DNA from: Euphorbia lathyris
Taxonomy: Eukaryota > Streptophyta > Magnoliopsida > Malpighiales > Euphorbiaceae
DNA: 64,000 nucleotides
Assembly (NCBI RefSeq): GCF_963576675.1
Contig: NC_088913.1
Coordinates: 25,747,001-25,811,000, forward strand
Direction: 5' to 3'
Positions 23,177 to 35,029 of the stretch are shown here, piece by piece. The number at the start of each line of letters is the position of its first letter. Position 1 is the first letter of the stretch. The translations under genes and the position numbers were made by a program. The notes under the pieces were generated by a model. That model saw nothing but the letters and a program-made list of their open reading frames with translations, made no database searches and was not told the origin of the DNA.

Positions 23177-23702
23177 ATGACGGCCAAGTCATGTATTCTG
23201 TTATTGTTGCTAATTTATTCTAGTAAAATACTCCATCCAGCAGAGCCGAGAATTCTTCTTTACCCTCTACAACTAAAGGTATGCCTCGTTCCACTGATTT
23301 GAGCTTTCCAGCTATTAAATTAGGTAATTCTTTTCTTAAAACTATACATTTAATATTTCCATTTGCCAGCTTATATTATATCTTGGATTTGGATTTTAAT
23401 AATGTATACATATATGAGAAATTGAAAATGGAGATTTTATGGCTTCACCTCCTTTTTCTCTTCCAAGTGCTGGAAAATCCCCCCTAAATCCGTTGATATG
23501 ATAATACTGCTCACGCTGATATAAACTACTGCGACTGCTTTAATCCGTATGTTTTGCACTCGTATCGGCACAGTAAGACCCATTATTGAGCTCAGGCTCA
23601 TTGGAGGAGAAGATGGTGGTGATGGTGGTGGTGTTCATCAGCAACATATTGGTATGACCATCAACACACGCAACACTTTCTCACTCTTCATTGGCTCGTT
23701 TA
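23177..23702 (+). pseudogene. Family copy B, frameshifted
   Basis: The ATG at 23177 opens MTAKSCILLLLLIYSSKI (signal peptide) followed by H-P-A-E-P-R-I-L-L-Y-P-L. Then CCCTCTACAACT lacks one T compared with CCCTCTTACAACT in D and E, so the frame closes at 23302. The F-P-A-I-K-L end of exon 1 and its GTAATT donor survive out of frame. Exon 2 (about 23,430 on) has a second one-base loss before the membrane helix and a TAA within it. Both lesions are shared with copy C, so they predate the B/C duplication. Non-functional as a family protein unless spliced differently; AAAG|GTATGC at 23,275-23,284 could act as an alternative donor. Confidence 0.7.
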
Positions 23703-24585
23703 GGAAAATGCATATCAATTTAATTTAATTTAATATATGTGTAATTGGGTTGTGGTGAATATTTTAATTCCTACAAGAAGAAAGGTTCCTAAATGTTGAG
23801 ATTTTACAGTTTTATAGAATTTTAAAAATATAATTTCAAACATAAATAAAACAAATTTATAAATCATCGAGTTTTATATTTTTAACTAATTACTTTGTTA
23901 GTGAGAGGTTCCGTATGTATAATTATGTTGTAACAAATTAAAATATAGGAAATTTAATACTTAATTATAATTAGAGTTTGAGCACAATAATTTTACTTAA
24001 TATGGACAAATTTTCGACAATTTTAGTTATATACTATCGAAAAGTTGAAAAATTTAGATTTACTGTTATTTAATTTTCACATCAGACATTTCAAACAAAT
24101 TTATCAATAAACTAAATTAGTTTTGTATGTTTTTTTTTATTGATATTTGCAATTACATTAATAACAAAATCAATATTTTAAACATTTTGGAAAAAAATTG
24201 TGACTAAGTGACAACAAATGTTACCATCCTATATTTCATTACGACATGAAAAAGTTAAATAAATTAACATGTCACGTATTAAATTAATACCATAGTAAAA
24301 AAAAAAACTAACAATATTAGTGACATTTTTTTTATCAAATGACATTCTTTATTTTACTACCTATTAACACATGTTATCTTGTATATCGACTCTATTACCA
24401 AAAATGAAAATAAAAAATCATACATTTATTTACTGGCTATCTTGTATACGTACTCTATTACCAAAAATGAAAATAAAAAATCTTACATTTATTTACTTGC
24501 AAATCATGTATACCATTGTTTAGTATAGTCCGTAATCGGAGGGCTCCCGTTTGTCGCAATTAACATGTCGTGTCTTTCAGATGTC

Positions 24586-24593
24586 TATATAAA
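24586..24593 (+). promoter_or_regulatory. TATA box of copy C
   Basis: TATATAAA in the same context as copy B, 82 bp before the ATG. Confidence 0.55.
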
Positions 24594-24674
24594 CTAAATG
24601 GTACTCACTTTTTTTTCTTCACGCTGCAAACTCTTCTTCTTCCTCCTCTTTTTTTCTTATTTTTGAGACCAAAA

Positions 24675-25200
24675 ATGACGGCCAAGTCATGTATTCTGTT
24701 ATTGTTGCTAATTTATTATAGTACAATACTCCATCCAGCAGAGCCGAGAATTCTTCTTTACCCTCTACAACTAAAGGTATGCCTCGTTCCACTGATTTGA
24801 GCTTTCCAGCTATTAAATTAGGTAATTCTTTTCTTAAAACTATACATTTAATATTTCCATATACTAGCTTACATTATATCTTGGATTTGGATTTTAATAA
24901 TGTATACATACATGAGAAATTGAAAATGGAGATTTCATGGCTTCACCTCCTTTTTCTCTTCCAAGTGCTGGAAAATCCCCCCTAAATCTGTTGCTATGAT
25001 ACTACTGCTCGTGCTGATATCAACTACTGCGACTGCTCTAATCTGTATGTTTTGCACTCATATCGGCCCATTAAGACCCATTATTGAGCTCAGGCTCATT
25101 GGAGGAGAAGATGGTGGTGATGGTGGTGGTGTTCAGCAGCAACATATTGGTTTGGCCATCAACACACGCAACACTTTCTCACTCTTCATTGGCTCGTTTA
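24675..25200 (+). pseudogene. Family copy C, frameshifted
   Basis: The signal peptide MTAKSCILLLLLIYYSTI is intact. The same missing T as in copy B ends the frame at about 24,800. Exon 2 begins E-I-E-N-G-D-F-M-A-S-P-P-F-S-L but shifts frame at CCCCCCTAAATC. The helix and tail stay open in the other frame from 24996 (M-I-L-L-L-V-L-I-S), then G-P-L-R-P-I-I-E, G-G-E-D-G-G and F-S-L-F. Compared with B, the helix has no stop. Confidence 0.7.
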
Positions 25201-25734
25201 GGAAAATGCATATCAATTTAATTTAATTTAATTTATGTGTAATTGGGTTGTGGTGAATATTTTAATTCCTACAAGAAGAAAGGTTTTTACTGTTTTATAG
25301 AATTTTAAAAATATAATTTCAAACATAAATAAAACAAATTTATAAATCATCGAGTTTTATATGTGTTTTTCATGAGGTTTGGTTAAATGTGTTTTTTTAT
25401 GTTTAGGAGTTATATGAGGGTTATTTATTCAAATAAAATAATTGAAGGGTTATTTATTTTAAGTAAGCAAATTAGGAAGTTATAATGTTTCAAAAAGGTG
25501 AATTGTAGTAAAGGAGGGATATGTATTATGCCATATTTTAATGAATGCACCGAACAGAAATAGATTTTAACAGATACAATGATACAAAAATTAAAAAGGA
25601 TTTTATACTAGGCACCTTGATGTCCAACTTAATAAGGAGACCTTCCATACATCAATGGACATCTGTCTTCTATTTGTTCCAGGTCATCAAATTAAAATAA
25701 ACGTTATTTTATATACATATCAGAAAAAAAAAAA

Positions 25735-26608
25735 GGTTTATCACGCTCTCCCCTTCATCCAGCTATCGATCGTAATCCACAGCCGTCGGTCATTATTCTC
25801 CCCTTCCATCCGTCCATCGGGCACTTCCTACCTACATCATTCAAACAATTCCAATATCATGCTTCACAATAAAAGCCATGGATTCCGATAATGCTAATTC
25901 TGCTGCCATTATAAGATCCTTCATTTTCTCTGTTTTCGTTATTCATCTGCGTAAAATACAGTCAATAATATAAAAAATTAAGGAGAGAAAAAAGGTAAAA
26001 TCTAAAAAGGATAAGGTGCAAAAAATACTCTAAAAAGGTAAAATTGTTTTTGGAAGTATAAAACTTGTTCTCCACGACAAATTTTGGGAGAGAAACATTA
26101 ACAGATACAATGATAGCAAGAAGTGTAGATGATTAACACGACAACGGTGCAATCTGTTGAATTCTCAACACTAATTGTGAGGATGGTGTAATTACAGAAT
26201 TTAAGCTACCATGATTCAGTAACTGCTAGAATAGAATGCACCGCACCAGTTATAAGTTTCCGAATACAAATTCCTACACATTTTACGAAATTTAAATTCT
26301 AATGTGACAAGAGTATAGATAATCTATTAGTTAAATATCACACCAGTTACCATATATTGCAACAATTAAGAATTATATATGTATAAGCTAGCATTGTGAT
26401 AAAATAAGCTTTTCCACTGGTCAAGTATATGGCAATCAAGTAAATGTTCTTAATTTTACAATATTGATGATGCTTTAACTTAGGCTATGTTATTTATCGC
26501 AGAATCCGTACCATGTATAAAAGAGTATGGGATGGGTATGGGATCAAAACCATTACCCTTAGGATAATGGGAAGACCCCCTAGGGTACCCGTTGCCCGTT
26601 ATAACTTT
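25735..26608 (+). repeat. Block T1
   Basis: The first of four copies of an approximately 0.85 kb block (T1-T4). It starts GGTTTATCACG(C/T)TCTCCCC and ends in GGGTACCCGTTGCCCGTTATAAC, which resembles an hAT terminal region. Each copy keeps a GCCATGGATTCC start context followed by about 25 open codons. Confidence 0.75.
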
Positions 26609-27058
26609 TTTTATATATTAAAAAATATTATTGTGTTTTTTATTGATATTTGCAATTATATTAATAACAAAATAAATAAATGTTACCATCCTCTATTTCA
26701 TTACCACATCAAAAAGTTAAATAAATTAACATGTCACGTATTAAATTAATACCATAGTAAAAAAAAAAACTAACAATATTAGTGACATTCTTTCTTTTTT
26801 TTATCAAATGACATTCTTTGTTTTTACTACCTATTAACACATGATATCTTGTATATCTACTCTATTACCAAAAATGAAAATAAAAAATCTTACATTTGTT
26901 TATTTGCTATCTTGTATACCTACTCTATTACCAAAAATGAAAATAAAAAAAATCTTACATTTATTTACTTGCAAATCATGTATATCATTGTTTAGTATAG
27001 TTGGTAATCAGAGGCCCCCCCATTTGTCGCAATTAACTGGCAGTGTATTTCAGATGTC

Positions 27059-27066
27059 TATATAAA
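27059..27066 (+). promoter_or_regulatory. TATA box of copy D
   Basis: TATATAAA lies 83 bp before the ATG. The upstream GGTAATCAGAGGCCCCCC is conserved with copy E. Confidence 0.55.
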
Positions 27067-27148
27067 CTAAACGATACTCACTTTTTTTTCTTCACACTGC
27101 CAACTCTTCTTCTTCCTCCTCCTCTTTTTCTTATATTTAAGACAAAAA

Positions 27149-27603
27149 ATGTCGACCAAGTCATGTATTCTGTTATTGTTGCTAATTTATTCTAGTAGAA
27201 TACTCCATCCAGCAGAGCCTAGAGTTCTTCTTTACCCTCTTACAACTAAAGGTATGCCTCGTTCCATTGAGTTAAACTTTCGAGCTATTAAATTAGGTAA
27301 TTCTTTTCTTAAAACTAAACATTTAACATTTGCATACGCTAGCTTATATTATATCTTGGATTTTGATTTTAATAATATATACATATAGGAGAAATTGAAA
27401 ACGGAGATTTTATGGCTTCACCTCCTTTTTCTCTTCCAAGTGCCAGAAAATCCCCCTCTAAACCCGTTGTTATGATACTACTGCTCGTGCTGATATCAAC
27501 TACTGCGACTGCTTTAATCCGTATGTCTTGTACTCGTATCGGTCCAGTAAGGCCCATTATTCAGCTCAGGCCCATTGGAGGAGAAGATGGTGGTGTTCAG
27601 TAG
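27149..27603 (+). CDS. Family copy D, two exons, stop near the C-terminus
   Basis: Exon 1 27149-27296, intron 27297-27388 (GTAATT...TATAG, with GGAG|A at 27391 as an in-frame alternative acceptor), exon 2 27389-27603. This gives 120 codons. The product has a signal peptide (MSTKSCILLLLLIYSSRI), A-E-P-R-V-L-L-Y, N-F-R-A-I-K-L, E-I-E-N-G-D, S-P-P-F-S-L, and a hydrophobic helix MILLLVLISTTATALIRM. G-P-V-R-P-I-I-Q and G-G-E-D-G-G-V-Q follow. A TAG at 27601 replaces the CAG seen in other copies; the homologous tail, including F-S-L-F-T, continues open behind it, so the stop is recent. Positive residues after the helix suggest a single-pass protein with a cytosolic tail. Function unknown. Confidence 0.6.
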
Positions 27604-28014
27604 CAACATATTGGTTTGACCATCAATATTTGCAACACTTTCTCACTCTTCACTGGCTCGTTTAGTGTTGGATATGAGGTAAATTATGTGGCAATTTAGA
27701 TTTTTTCTTTTTATGAGGTTTGGTTAAATGTGTTTTTTAGGTTTAGGGGTTATATGAGGGTTATTTATTCAAATAAAATAATTGAAGGGTTATTTATTTT
27801 AAGTAAACAAATTAGAAAGTTATAATGTTTCAAAAAGGTCAATCATAGTAAAGCAGGGATATGTATTATGCCATATTTTAATGAATGTACCGAACAGAAA
27901 TAGATTTTAACAGATACAACGATACAAAAATTAAAAAGGATTTTATACTAGGCACCTTGGTATCTAACTTAATAAGAGGACCTTCCATACATCAATGGAC
28001 ATCTGTCTTCTAAC

Positions 28015-28405
28015 TATAATGGGATGAATGGGGGGCAAATGCCCCCTTTGACCCCCTACATCCGCTCCTGCATACCGGCACCGAATTACACAAGGTTAGG
28101 TATTCAAAAGGGGCATCGCACTCTTGCACAGAGTTAGGTATTCGCATATGCCTCTGCATCGATTATCGCAATCGACGTGAAGCCAATCTCGGATTAGATT
28201 GCGGTTATCGCAATCGACGTGTTAGGTAAGTATTCAAATTTGTTTCTTCTTTTGAGCTTCTTTTTTGATAGAAATTTGATTTAGGGGGCATTGCACACTT
28301 GCACAGAGTTAGGTATACGCATATGCCTTTGCATCGATTATCGCAATCGACGTGAAGCCAATCTCGGATTAGATTGCGGTTATCGCAATCGACGTGTTAG
28401 GTTTA
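28015..28405 (+). mobile_element. Insertion with two 116 bp direct repeats
   Basis: Replaces a short stretch present in unit E (after GGACATCTGTCTTCT). The left part resembles the end of a plant element with CAGGAGCGGATGTAGGGGG on the minus strand (about 28,058-28,076). Two 116 bp repeats follow at 28111-28226 and 28286-28401. Each contains two TTATCGCAATCGACGTG motifs. Confidence 0.6.
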
Positions 28406-28442
28406 AATTAAAATAAACGTTATTTTATACACAGCTAAAAAA

Positions 28443-29250
28443 AAGGTTTATCACGTTCTCCCCTTCATCCAGCTATCGATCGTAATCCACAGCCGCCGGT
28501 CACTATTCTCCCCTTCCGTCCGTCCATCGGGCACTTCCTACCTACATCATTCAAACAATTCCAGTATCACGCTTCACAATAAAAGCCATGGATTCCGATA
28601 ATGCTAATTCTGCTGCCATTATAAGATCCTTCATTTTCTCTGTTTTCGTTATTCATCTGCGTAAAACACAGTCAATAATACAAAAAATTAAGGAGAGAAA
28701 AAAGGTAAAATCTAAAAAGGATAAGGTGCAAAAAATACTCTAAAAAGGTAAAATTGTTTTTGGAAGTATACAACTTGTTCTCCACGACAAATTTTGGGAG
28801 AGAAACATTAACAGATACAACGATAGCAAGAAGTGCAGATGATTAACACGACAACGGTGCAATCTGTTGAATTCTCAACACTAATTGTGAGGATGGTGTA
28901 ATTACAGTATTTAAGCTACCATGATTCAGTAACTGTAAGAATAGAATGCACCGCACTAGTTATAAGTTTCCGAATACAAATTGCTGCACATTTTACGAAA
29001 TTTAAATTCTAATGTGACAAGAGTATAGATAATCTATTAGTTAAATATCACACCAGTTACCATATATTGCAACAATTAAGAATTATATATGTATAAGCTA
29101 GCATTGTGATAAAATAAGCTTTTCCACTGGTCTAGTATATGGCAATCAAGCAAATGTTCTTAATTTTACAATATTGATGATGCTTTAACTTAGGCTATGT
29201 TATTTATCGCAGAATCCGTACCATGTATAAAAGAGTATGGGATGGGTATC
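28443..29250 (+). repeat. Block T2
   Basis: Second copy of block T. It ends abruptly at GGGATGGGTATC, where T3 begins; TATCGATC at the junction is a short homology to the T start. Confidence 0.75.
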
Positions 29251-30095
29251 GATCTTAATCCACGGCCGCCGGTCACTATTCTCCCCTTCCGTCCGTCCAT
29301 CGGGCACTTCCTACCTACATCATTCAAACAATTCCAATATCATGCTTCACAATAAAAGCCATGGATTCCGATAATGCTAATTCTGCTGCCATTATAAGAT
29401 CCTTCATTTTCTCTGTTTTTGTTATTCATCTGCGTAAAATACAGTCAATAATGCAAATAATTAAGGAGAAAAAAAAGGTAAAATCTAAAAAGGATAGAGT
29501 GCAAAAAATACTCTAAAAAGGTAAAATTGTTTTTGGAAGTATAAAACCTGTTCTCCAAGACAAATTTTGGGAGAGAAACATTAACAGATATAACGATATC
29601 AAGAAGTGAAGATGATTAACACGACAAAGGTGCAATCTGTTGAATTCTTAACACTAATTGTGAGGATGGTGTGATTATAGAATTTATGCTACCATGATTC
29701 AGTAACTGCAAGAATAGAATGCACTGCACCAGTTATAAGTTTCCAAATACAAATTCCTACACATTTTATGAAATTTAAATTCTAATGTGACAAAAGTATT
29801 GATAATCTATTAGTTAAATATCACACCAGTTACCATATATTGCAATAATTAAGAATTATATATGTATAAGCTAGCCCTGTGATAAAATAAGCTTTTCCAT
29901 TGCTCTAGTATATGGCAATCAAGTAAATTTTCTTAATTTTACAATATTGATGATGCTTTAACTTAGGCTATGTTATTTATCGCAGAAGCCATACCATGTA
30001 TAAAAGAATATGAGATATGTATGGGATCAAAACCATTACCCTTAGGCTATTGGGAAGACCGCCCAGGGTACCCGTTGCCCGTTATAACTTTTTTA
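29251..30095 (+). repeat. Block T3
   Basis: Third copy, directly tandem to T2, starting at GATCTTAATCCACGGCCGCC. It includes the terminal GGGTACCCGTTGCCCGTTATAAC that T2 lacks. Confidence 0.75.
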
Positions 30096-30535
30096 TATAT
30101 TAAAAAATATTATTGTGTATTTTTATTAATATTTGCAATTATATTAATAACAAAATAAATAAATGTTACCATCCAATATTTCACTACCACATCAAAATAT
30201 TAAATAAATTAACATGTCACGTATTAAATTAATACCATAGTAAAAAAAAGCTAACAATTTAGTGACATTCTTTTTTTTTTTAATCAAATGACATTCTTTC
30301 TTTTTACTACCTATTAACACATGCTATCTTGTATATCTACTCTATTACCAAAAATGAAAATAAAAAATCTTACATTTGTTTACTTGCTATCTTGTATACC
30401 TACTCTATACCAAAAATGAAAATAAAAAAATCTTACATTTATTTACTTGCAAATCATGTATACCATTGTTTAGTATAGTTGGTAATCGGAGGCCCCCCAT
30501 TTGTCGCAGTTAACTGGCCGTGTATTTCAGATGCC

Positions 30536-30543
30536 TATATAAA
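30536..30543 (+). promoter_or_regulatory. TATA box of copy E
   Basis: TATATAAA lies 79 bp before the ATG, with upstream GGTAATCGGAGGCCCCCCAT conserved with copy D. Confidence 0.55.
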
Positions 30544-30621
30544 CTAAAGGATACTCACTTTTCTTTCTTCACACTGCAAACTCTTCTCTTCCTCCTCTTT
30601 TTCTTATTTTTGAGACAAAAA

Positions 30622-31055
30622 ATGTCGGCCAAGTCATGTATTCTGTTATTGTTGCTAATTTATTCTAGTACAATACTCCGTCCAGCAGAGCCCAGAATTC
30701 TTCTTTACTCTCTTACAACTAAAGGTATGCCTCGTTCCACTGATTTAAACTTTCGAGCTATTAAATTAGGTAATTCTTTTCTTAAAACTAAACATTTAAC
30801 ATTTCCATATGCTAGCTTATATTATATCTTGGATTTTTATTTTAATAATGTATACACATAGGAGAAACTGAAAACAGAGATTTTATGGCTCCACCCCCTT
30901 TTTCTCTTCCAAGTGCCATAAAATCCCCCTCTAAACTCGTTGTTATGATACTAGTGCTCGTGCTGATATCAACTAGTGTGACTGCTTTAATCCGTATGTT
31001 TTGTACTCGTATCGGTCCAATAAGGCCCATTATTGAGCTCATGCCGATTGGATGA
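30622..31055 (+). CDS. Family copy E, two exons, early stop after the helix
   Basis: Exon 1 30622-30769, intron 30770-30861 (GTAATT...CATAG), exon 2 30862-31055; 113 codons. Signal peptide MSAKSCILLLLLIYSSTI, A-E-P-R-I-L-L-Y, N-F-R-A-I-K-L, then E-T-E-N-R-D-F (E-I-E-N-G in relatives), A-P-P-P-F-S-L, helix MILVLVLISTSVTALIRMF and G-P-I-R-P-I-I-E. GGA-TGA at 31050-31055 stops the frame where relatives read G-G-E-D-G-G. The remaining tail stays open after the stop. It keeps signal peptide and membrane helix but loses the acidic tail. May be a gene with a shortened tail or a young pseudogene. Confidence 0.55.
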
Positions 31056-31542
31056 GAAGATGGTGGTGTTCAGCAGGAACATATTGGTTTGACCATCAAC
31101 ACACGCAACACTTTCTCACTCTTCACTGGCTCGTTTAGTCTTAGATATGAGGAAAATTACGTGGCAATTTAGATTTGTTCTTTTCATGAGGTTTGGTTAA
31201 ATGTGTTTTTTAGGTTTAGGGGTTATATGAGGGTTATTTATTCAAATAAAATACTTGAAGGTTTATTTATTTTAAGTAAACAAATTAGGAAGTTAGAATA
31301 TTTCAAAAAGGTGAATTGTAGTAAAGGAGGGATATGTATTATGCCATATTTTAATTAATGTACCGAACAGAAATAGATTTTAACAGATACAACGATACAA
31401 AAATTAAAAAGGATTTTATACTAGGCACCTTGCTATCCAACTTAATAAGAGGACCTTCCATACATCAATGGACATCTGTCTTCTATTTGTTCGAGGTCAT
31501 CAAATTAAAATAAACGTTATTTTATATACATATTAGAAAAAA

Positions 31543-32420
31543 AAAGGTTTATCACGTTCTCCCCTTCACCCAGCCATCGATCTTAGTCCACGGCCGCCAG
31601 TCACTATTCTCCCCTTCCGTCCGTCCATCGAGCACTTCCTACCTACATCATTCAAACAATTCTAGTATCATGCTTCACAATAAAAGACATGGATTCTGAT
31701 AATGCTAATTCTGCTGTCATTATAAGATCCTTCATTTTCTCTATTTTCGTTATTCATTTGCGTATAATGTAGTCAATAATGCAAAAAATTAAGTAGAAAA
31801 AAAGGTAAAATCTAAAAAGGATAAGGTGCAAAAAATACTCTAAAAAGGTAAAATTGTTTTTGGAAGTATAAAACCTGTTCCCCAAGATAAATTTTAGGAG
31901 AGAAATATTAATAGATACAACAATAGCAAGTAGTGCAGATGATTAACACGACAAAGGTGCAATCTGTTGAATTCTCAACACTAATTGTGAGGATGGTGTA
32001 ATTACAGAATTTATGCTACCATGATTCAGTAACTGCAAGAATAGAATGCACCGCACCAGTTATAAGTTTCCAAATACAAATTCCTACACATTTTACGAAA
32101 TTTAAATTCTAATGTGACAAAAGTATTGATAATCTATTAGTTAAATATCACACCAGTTACCATATATTGCAACAATTAAGAAGTATATATGTATAAGCTA
32201 GCCCTCTGATAAAATAAGCTTTTCCACTGCTCTAGTATATGGCAATCAAGTAAATGTTGTTAATTTTATAATATTGATGATGCTTTAATTTAGGCTATGT
32301 TATTTATTGCAGAATCCGTACCATGTATAAAAGAGTATGGGACGGGTATGAGATCAAAACCATTACCCTTAGGGTAATGGGAAGACCACCCAGGGTACCC
32401 ATTGTCCGTTATAACTTTTT
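31543..32420 (+). repeat. Block T4
   Basis: Fourth copy of block T; the most diverged (for example GACATGGATTC instead of GCCATGGATTC). Confidence 0.7.
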
Positions 32421-32624
32421 TATATATTAAAAAATATTATTGTGTTTTGGATGTAAGATGTGAGATTCGAACAATAACCTTTTGTTCTTCGACCATTAAG
32501 TGATACAACTAAACTACTTTATTTTTATTGATTAAGGTTCAATTTATTTAATTTTTAGATAGATGATTTATTAAATTTATACTTTATTAAATTTGTAATA
32601 TTTTTTGTTTTATTTATTGATTCT

Positions 32625-32773
32625 GAACGGGTAAGGGTACCCGCAGGTACTCGTGAATTAAATGTGATGGGTATGGGATGCAAAACATATACCCCTTAGG
32701 GTAATGGGAAGGGTACGAGTAAGGGTTTGAGATTTACACTACCCGCGGGTACCCTATCTGTTATCATCCCTAC
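32625..32773. mobile_element. hAT-like terminal fragment (GGGTACCCG type)
   Basis: Contains repeated GGGTACCCG(C)-like motifs and ends GTTATCATCCCTAC, the usual edge of a common plant hAT-type repeat. The partner end was not found. Confidence 0.4.
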
Positions 32774-33528
32774 TACTAAACTTAACTGAATGTTAGTGAA
32801 TTTAACTGAACTTAACAATAATGATGATATTATACTTTAAAATAAATGTTAATAATAATATTAGACATTAATAAGCTTATAATAACAATGGTTTTAATAA
32901 TAATAATAATAACAACAACAATACTAATAATAAATAAATATATTATTATAGATAAAACTAAATTGAATATCAAATAAAAGCTCGGCTCGATAAAAGCCTA
33001 TGAAATTAAATAAAAATGAGTCTAATTTTAACTAAAAATACAAATTACATACAAACACAAATTTACATATGATTTAAAGTCCGTGAAATTAAATACAAAT
33101 ATAAATTTCCATATGAATATAAATTTCTATTCAAATACAAATACGAATTTCCATTCAATCATGTCTAGCGGAGAATGAAGTGGGAGCGGAGAATGAAGAT
33201 GACGATGATGATGAAGTTAACGAAGATGATTAAAGACAATTAAAATGTAGTTGAGACAGTTAACTTTTTAGAGCATTATAATGTAAACATATTGATATAA
33301 TATTTATTTACTTCTCGCAAAATTCGCAAACAAGTTGTATAAGATAATTATAATTATAATAAATAATAATAAATTATATATATATATATATATAATATGA
33401 TAAATCATAAATTGTATATAAATAATGATAAATAATAGATAAATAATAATAATAATATATTATATATAAAAAATTATAATAAATAATGCTGTCTATATCG
33501 CAAAACTACAATATTAAATTTGTGTGCT
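32774..33528. other. AT-rich, microsatellite-rich DNA
   Basis: (TAA)n-like tracts (32,840-32,960), a (TA)n run at about 33,375-33,394 and further AT repeats. No gene is seen. Confidence 0.6.
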
Positions 33529-34917
33529 TGATGAGTGCCGAATCCACCAAAAACAATCCCAACTTTCCCTAAACGAATAAATTGTGATAGAGTAAGTAGA
33601 GGTCGAACCCAAGAGAATAATAGTGATTTAAAACCTCTAATGGCCTAACAAAATAATTAAATGGGGGGTTGAAATTGTGTAACTTATTAAATTAAAGGTA
33701 GCATTTAAAGGATATTGCAAAAACAAAACAGAGCTTGAATATGGTTTGTGAATAATAATTGGAAAAGTTCAGTTAAGGGGAATCGTGGGATAATTCTTTC
33801 GTTAACGATCATTGACAGACAAAATTATATCCTCATCTTTTTGGTCGGGTCAGTTTGCATATTCTTCCTTAATAACGATCTAGTTAAGCACGGCAAATAC
33901 CTAGATCCTAATCAACAAACAATCTTATCTCAGCGCCTAAGATTTAATTTATTGACAGCTTAAGAATTAGAAGAACCTGATCTTAGTTAATCGTCTCTCA
34001 GCGTCGGCGATTTTGGACTAAATTATCTGTTCAATTGACTGAGATAAACCCAACTTGATTCGTGTTAATGTCACGCGGAACACGAATTCAGGTTTGTCAG
34101 ACTTGGATCCGTTCTTCCAAACACGAGCCTAGCTTGGTTCAAACGGTCAGTAGCTACTTAGTTCGGTTGTCCTAGGTGGAACTCTAATAAACCGAATCAG
34201 CCTTATGATTATTCAATCTAATAAACGATCCTGCAGTAATCATTCATGGAACAAATAATCAATTGAGAATAATACTCTAAACACAATGAACAAATAAGCG
34301 ACTTAATAAATAAGAAGAGTGAAATACAACGATCTCACGATAACGGAGAAGAATCCCTTGAATTAACCCTTAACCGAAAATAAAGAAGTTAGCTATTAAT
34401 AGCCATAAAAAGTATGTGTATTTCTGCTGGAATGAAAAAATGTAAAAACTGATATTCTGGACTTGGAAAATCTGCCGTTCTTATGTCAATTACGGCTCCT
34501 CAAAATAGGGAACTAAATCCCTTTCAATTGCTTCAGAATCTTCTTTCAAATTTGAAATTAATTGCCTCCTCATTTGTCTCCTTCAATTTCGTGCTTCAGT
34601 TGAAAATCTTGTTTCCAAATTCTCCAATCCGGATCAGGAAAGCAATCCTATTCGAACCAGGAAACTATCAGCCCGTAACTGCCTTAGTCTTGTGCAAGAC
34701 TAACTCTGACTCAGACCAATATTTGCCCAATCAGCTCCGGATCACGACCCGACATCATCTTTGCCCAAATTAAGCCCAATTTATCTCCCTTTTGTCATCA
34801 TTGGCCTGTAGAGGTGAAAATACCAAAAACAAACAATAAAACCCGCAAAAATAACAAAACATGATAATTATAAAGCACAAAAGCGAGGTTATTTATTGTC
34901 GAATTATGCACTTATCA
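33529..34917. mobile_element. Solo LTR (about 1.39 kb)
   Basis: Ends TGATGAGTGC and GCACTTATCA are near-perfect inverted repeats with TG...CA termini. Flanks GTGCT (33524-33528) and GTACT (34918-34922) differ by one base. The flanking target text (CTATATCGCAAAACT) occurs on both sides. No coding domains are inside. Orientation is uncertain; the minus strand reads TGATAAGTGCATAATTCGAC, typical of a widespread plant LTR family. Confidence 0.65.
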
Positions 34918-35029
34918 GTACTATATCGCAAAACTGCAGTTTTCATTCTCTATATTCGTTCTTCATCCCTATAGTTCACCACTTTTCTCCATATTTGTGT
35001 GCTATATCACAAAATTGCAGTTTCAAAAC

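Larger units (their letters stand above)
22866..24365 (+). repeat. Array unit B
   Basis: First of four units, each beginning ATG(C/T/A)TATCTTGTATATC. Each carries a roughly 62 bp promoter-proximal sequence present twice (CTATCTTGTATA...CTTACATTTATTTACTTG), a gene copy, and a downstream block. Here the downstream block is type S (23,702-24,350). Confidence 0.8.
24366..26835 (+). repeat. Array unit C (hybrid)
   Basis: The gene copy is like B. The downstream starts as type S (25,203-25,360), then switches in mid-sequence to the type found after D and E (GAGGTTTGGTTAAATGTG at 25,376). It contains block T1. Confidence 0.75.
26836..30315 (+). repeat. Array unit D
   Basis: Carries gene copy D, the D/E-type 3' region, an approximately 390 bp insertion (28,015-28,405), and tandem blocks T2 and T3. 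It is the longest unit (about 3.5 kb). Confidence 0.75.
30316..32440 (+). repeat. Array unit E
   Basis: Last unit: doubled promoter-proximal repeat, gene copy E, D/E-type 3' region and block T4. Homology to the other units stops at about 32,440 (TATTATTGTGTTTT). Confidence 0.75.

Noticed and set aside
28111..28401. CRISPR-like or bacterial repeat array
   Set aside because: Only two 116 bp copies, no spacer series, and the context is plant nuclear DNA.
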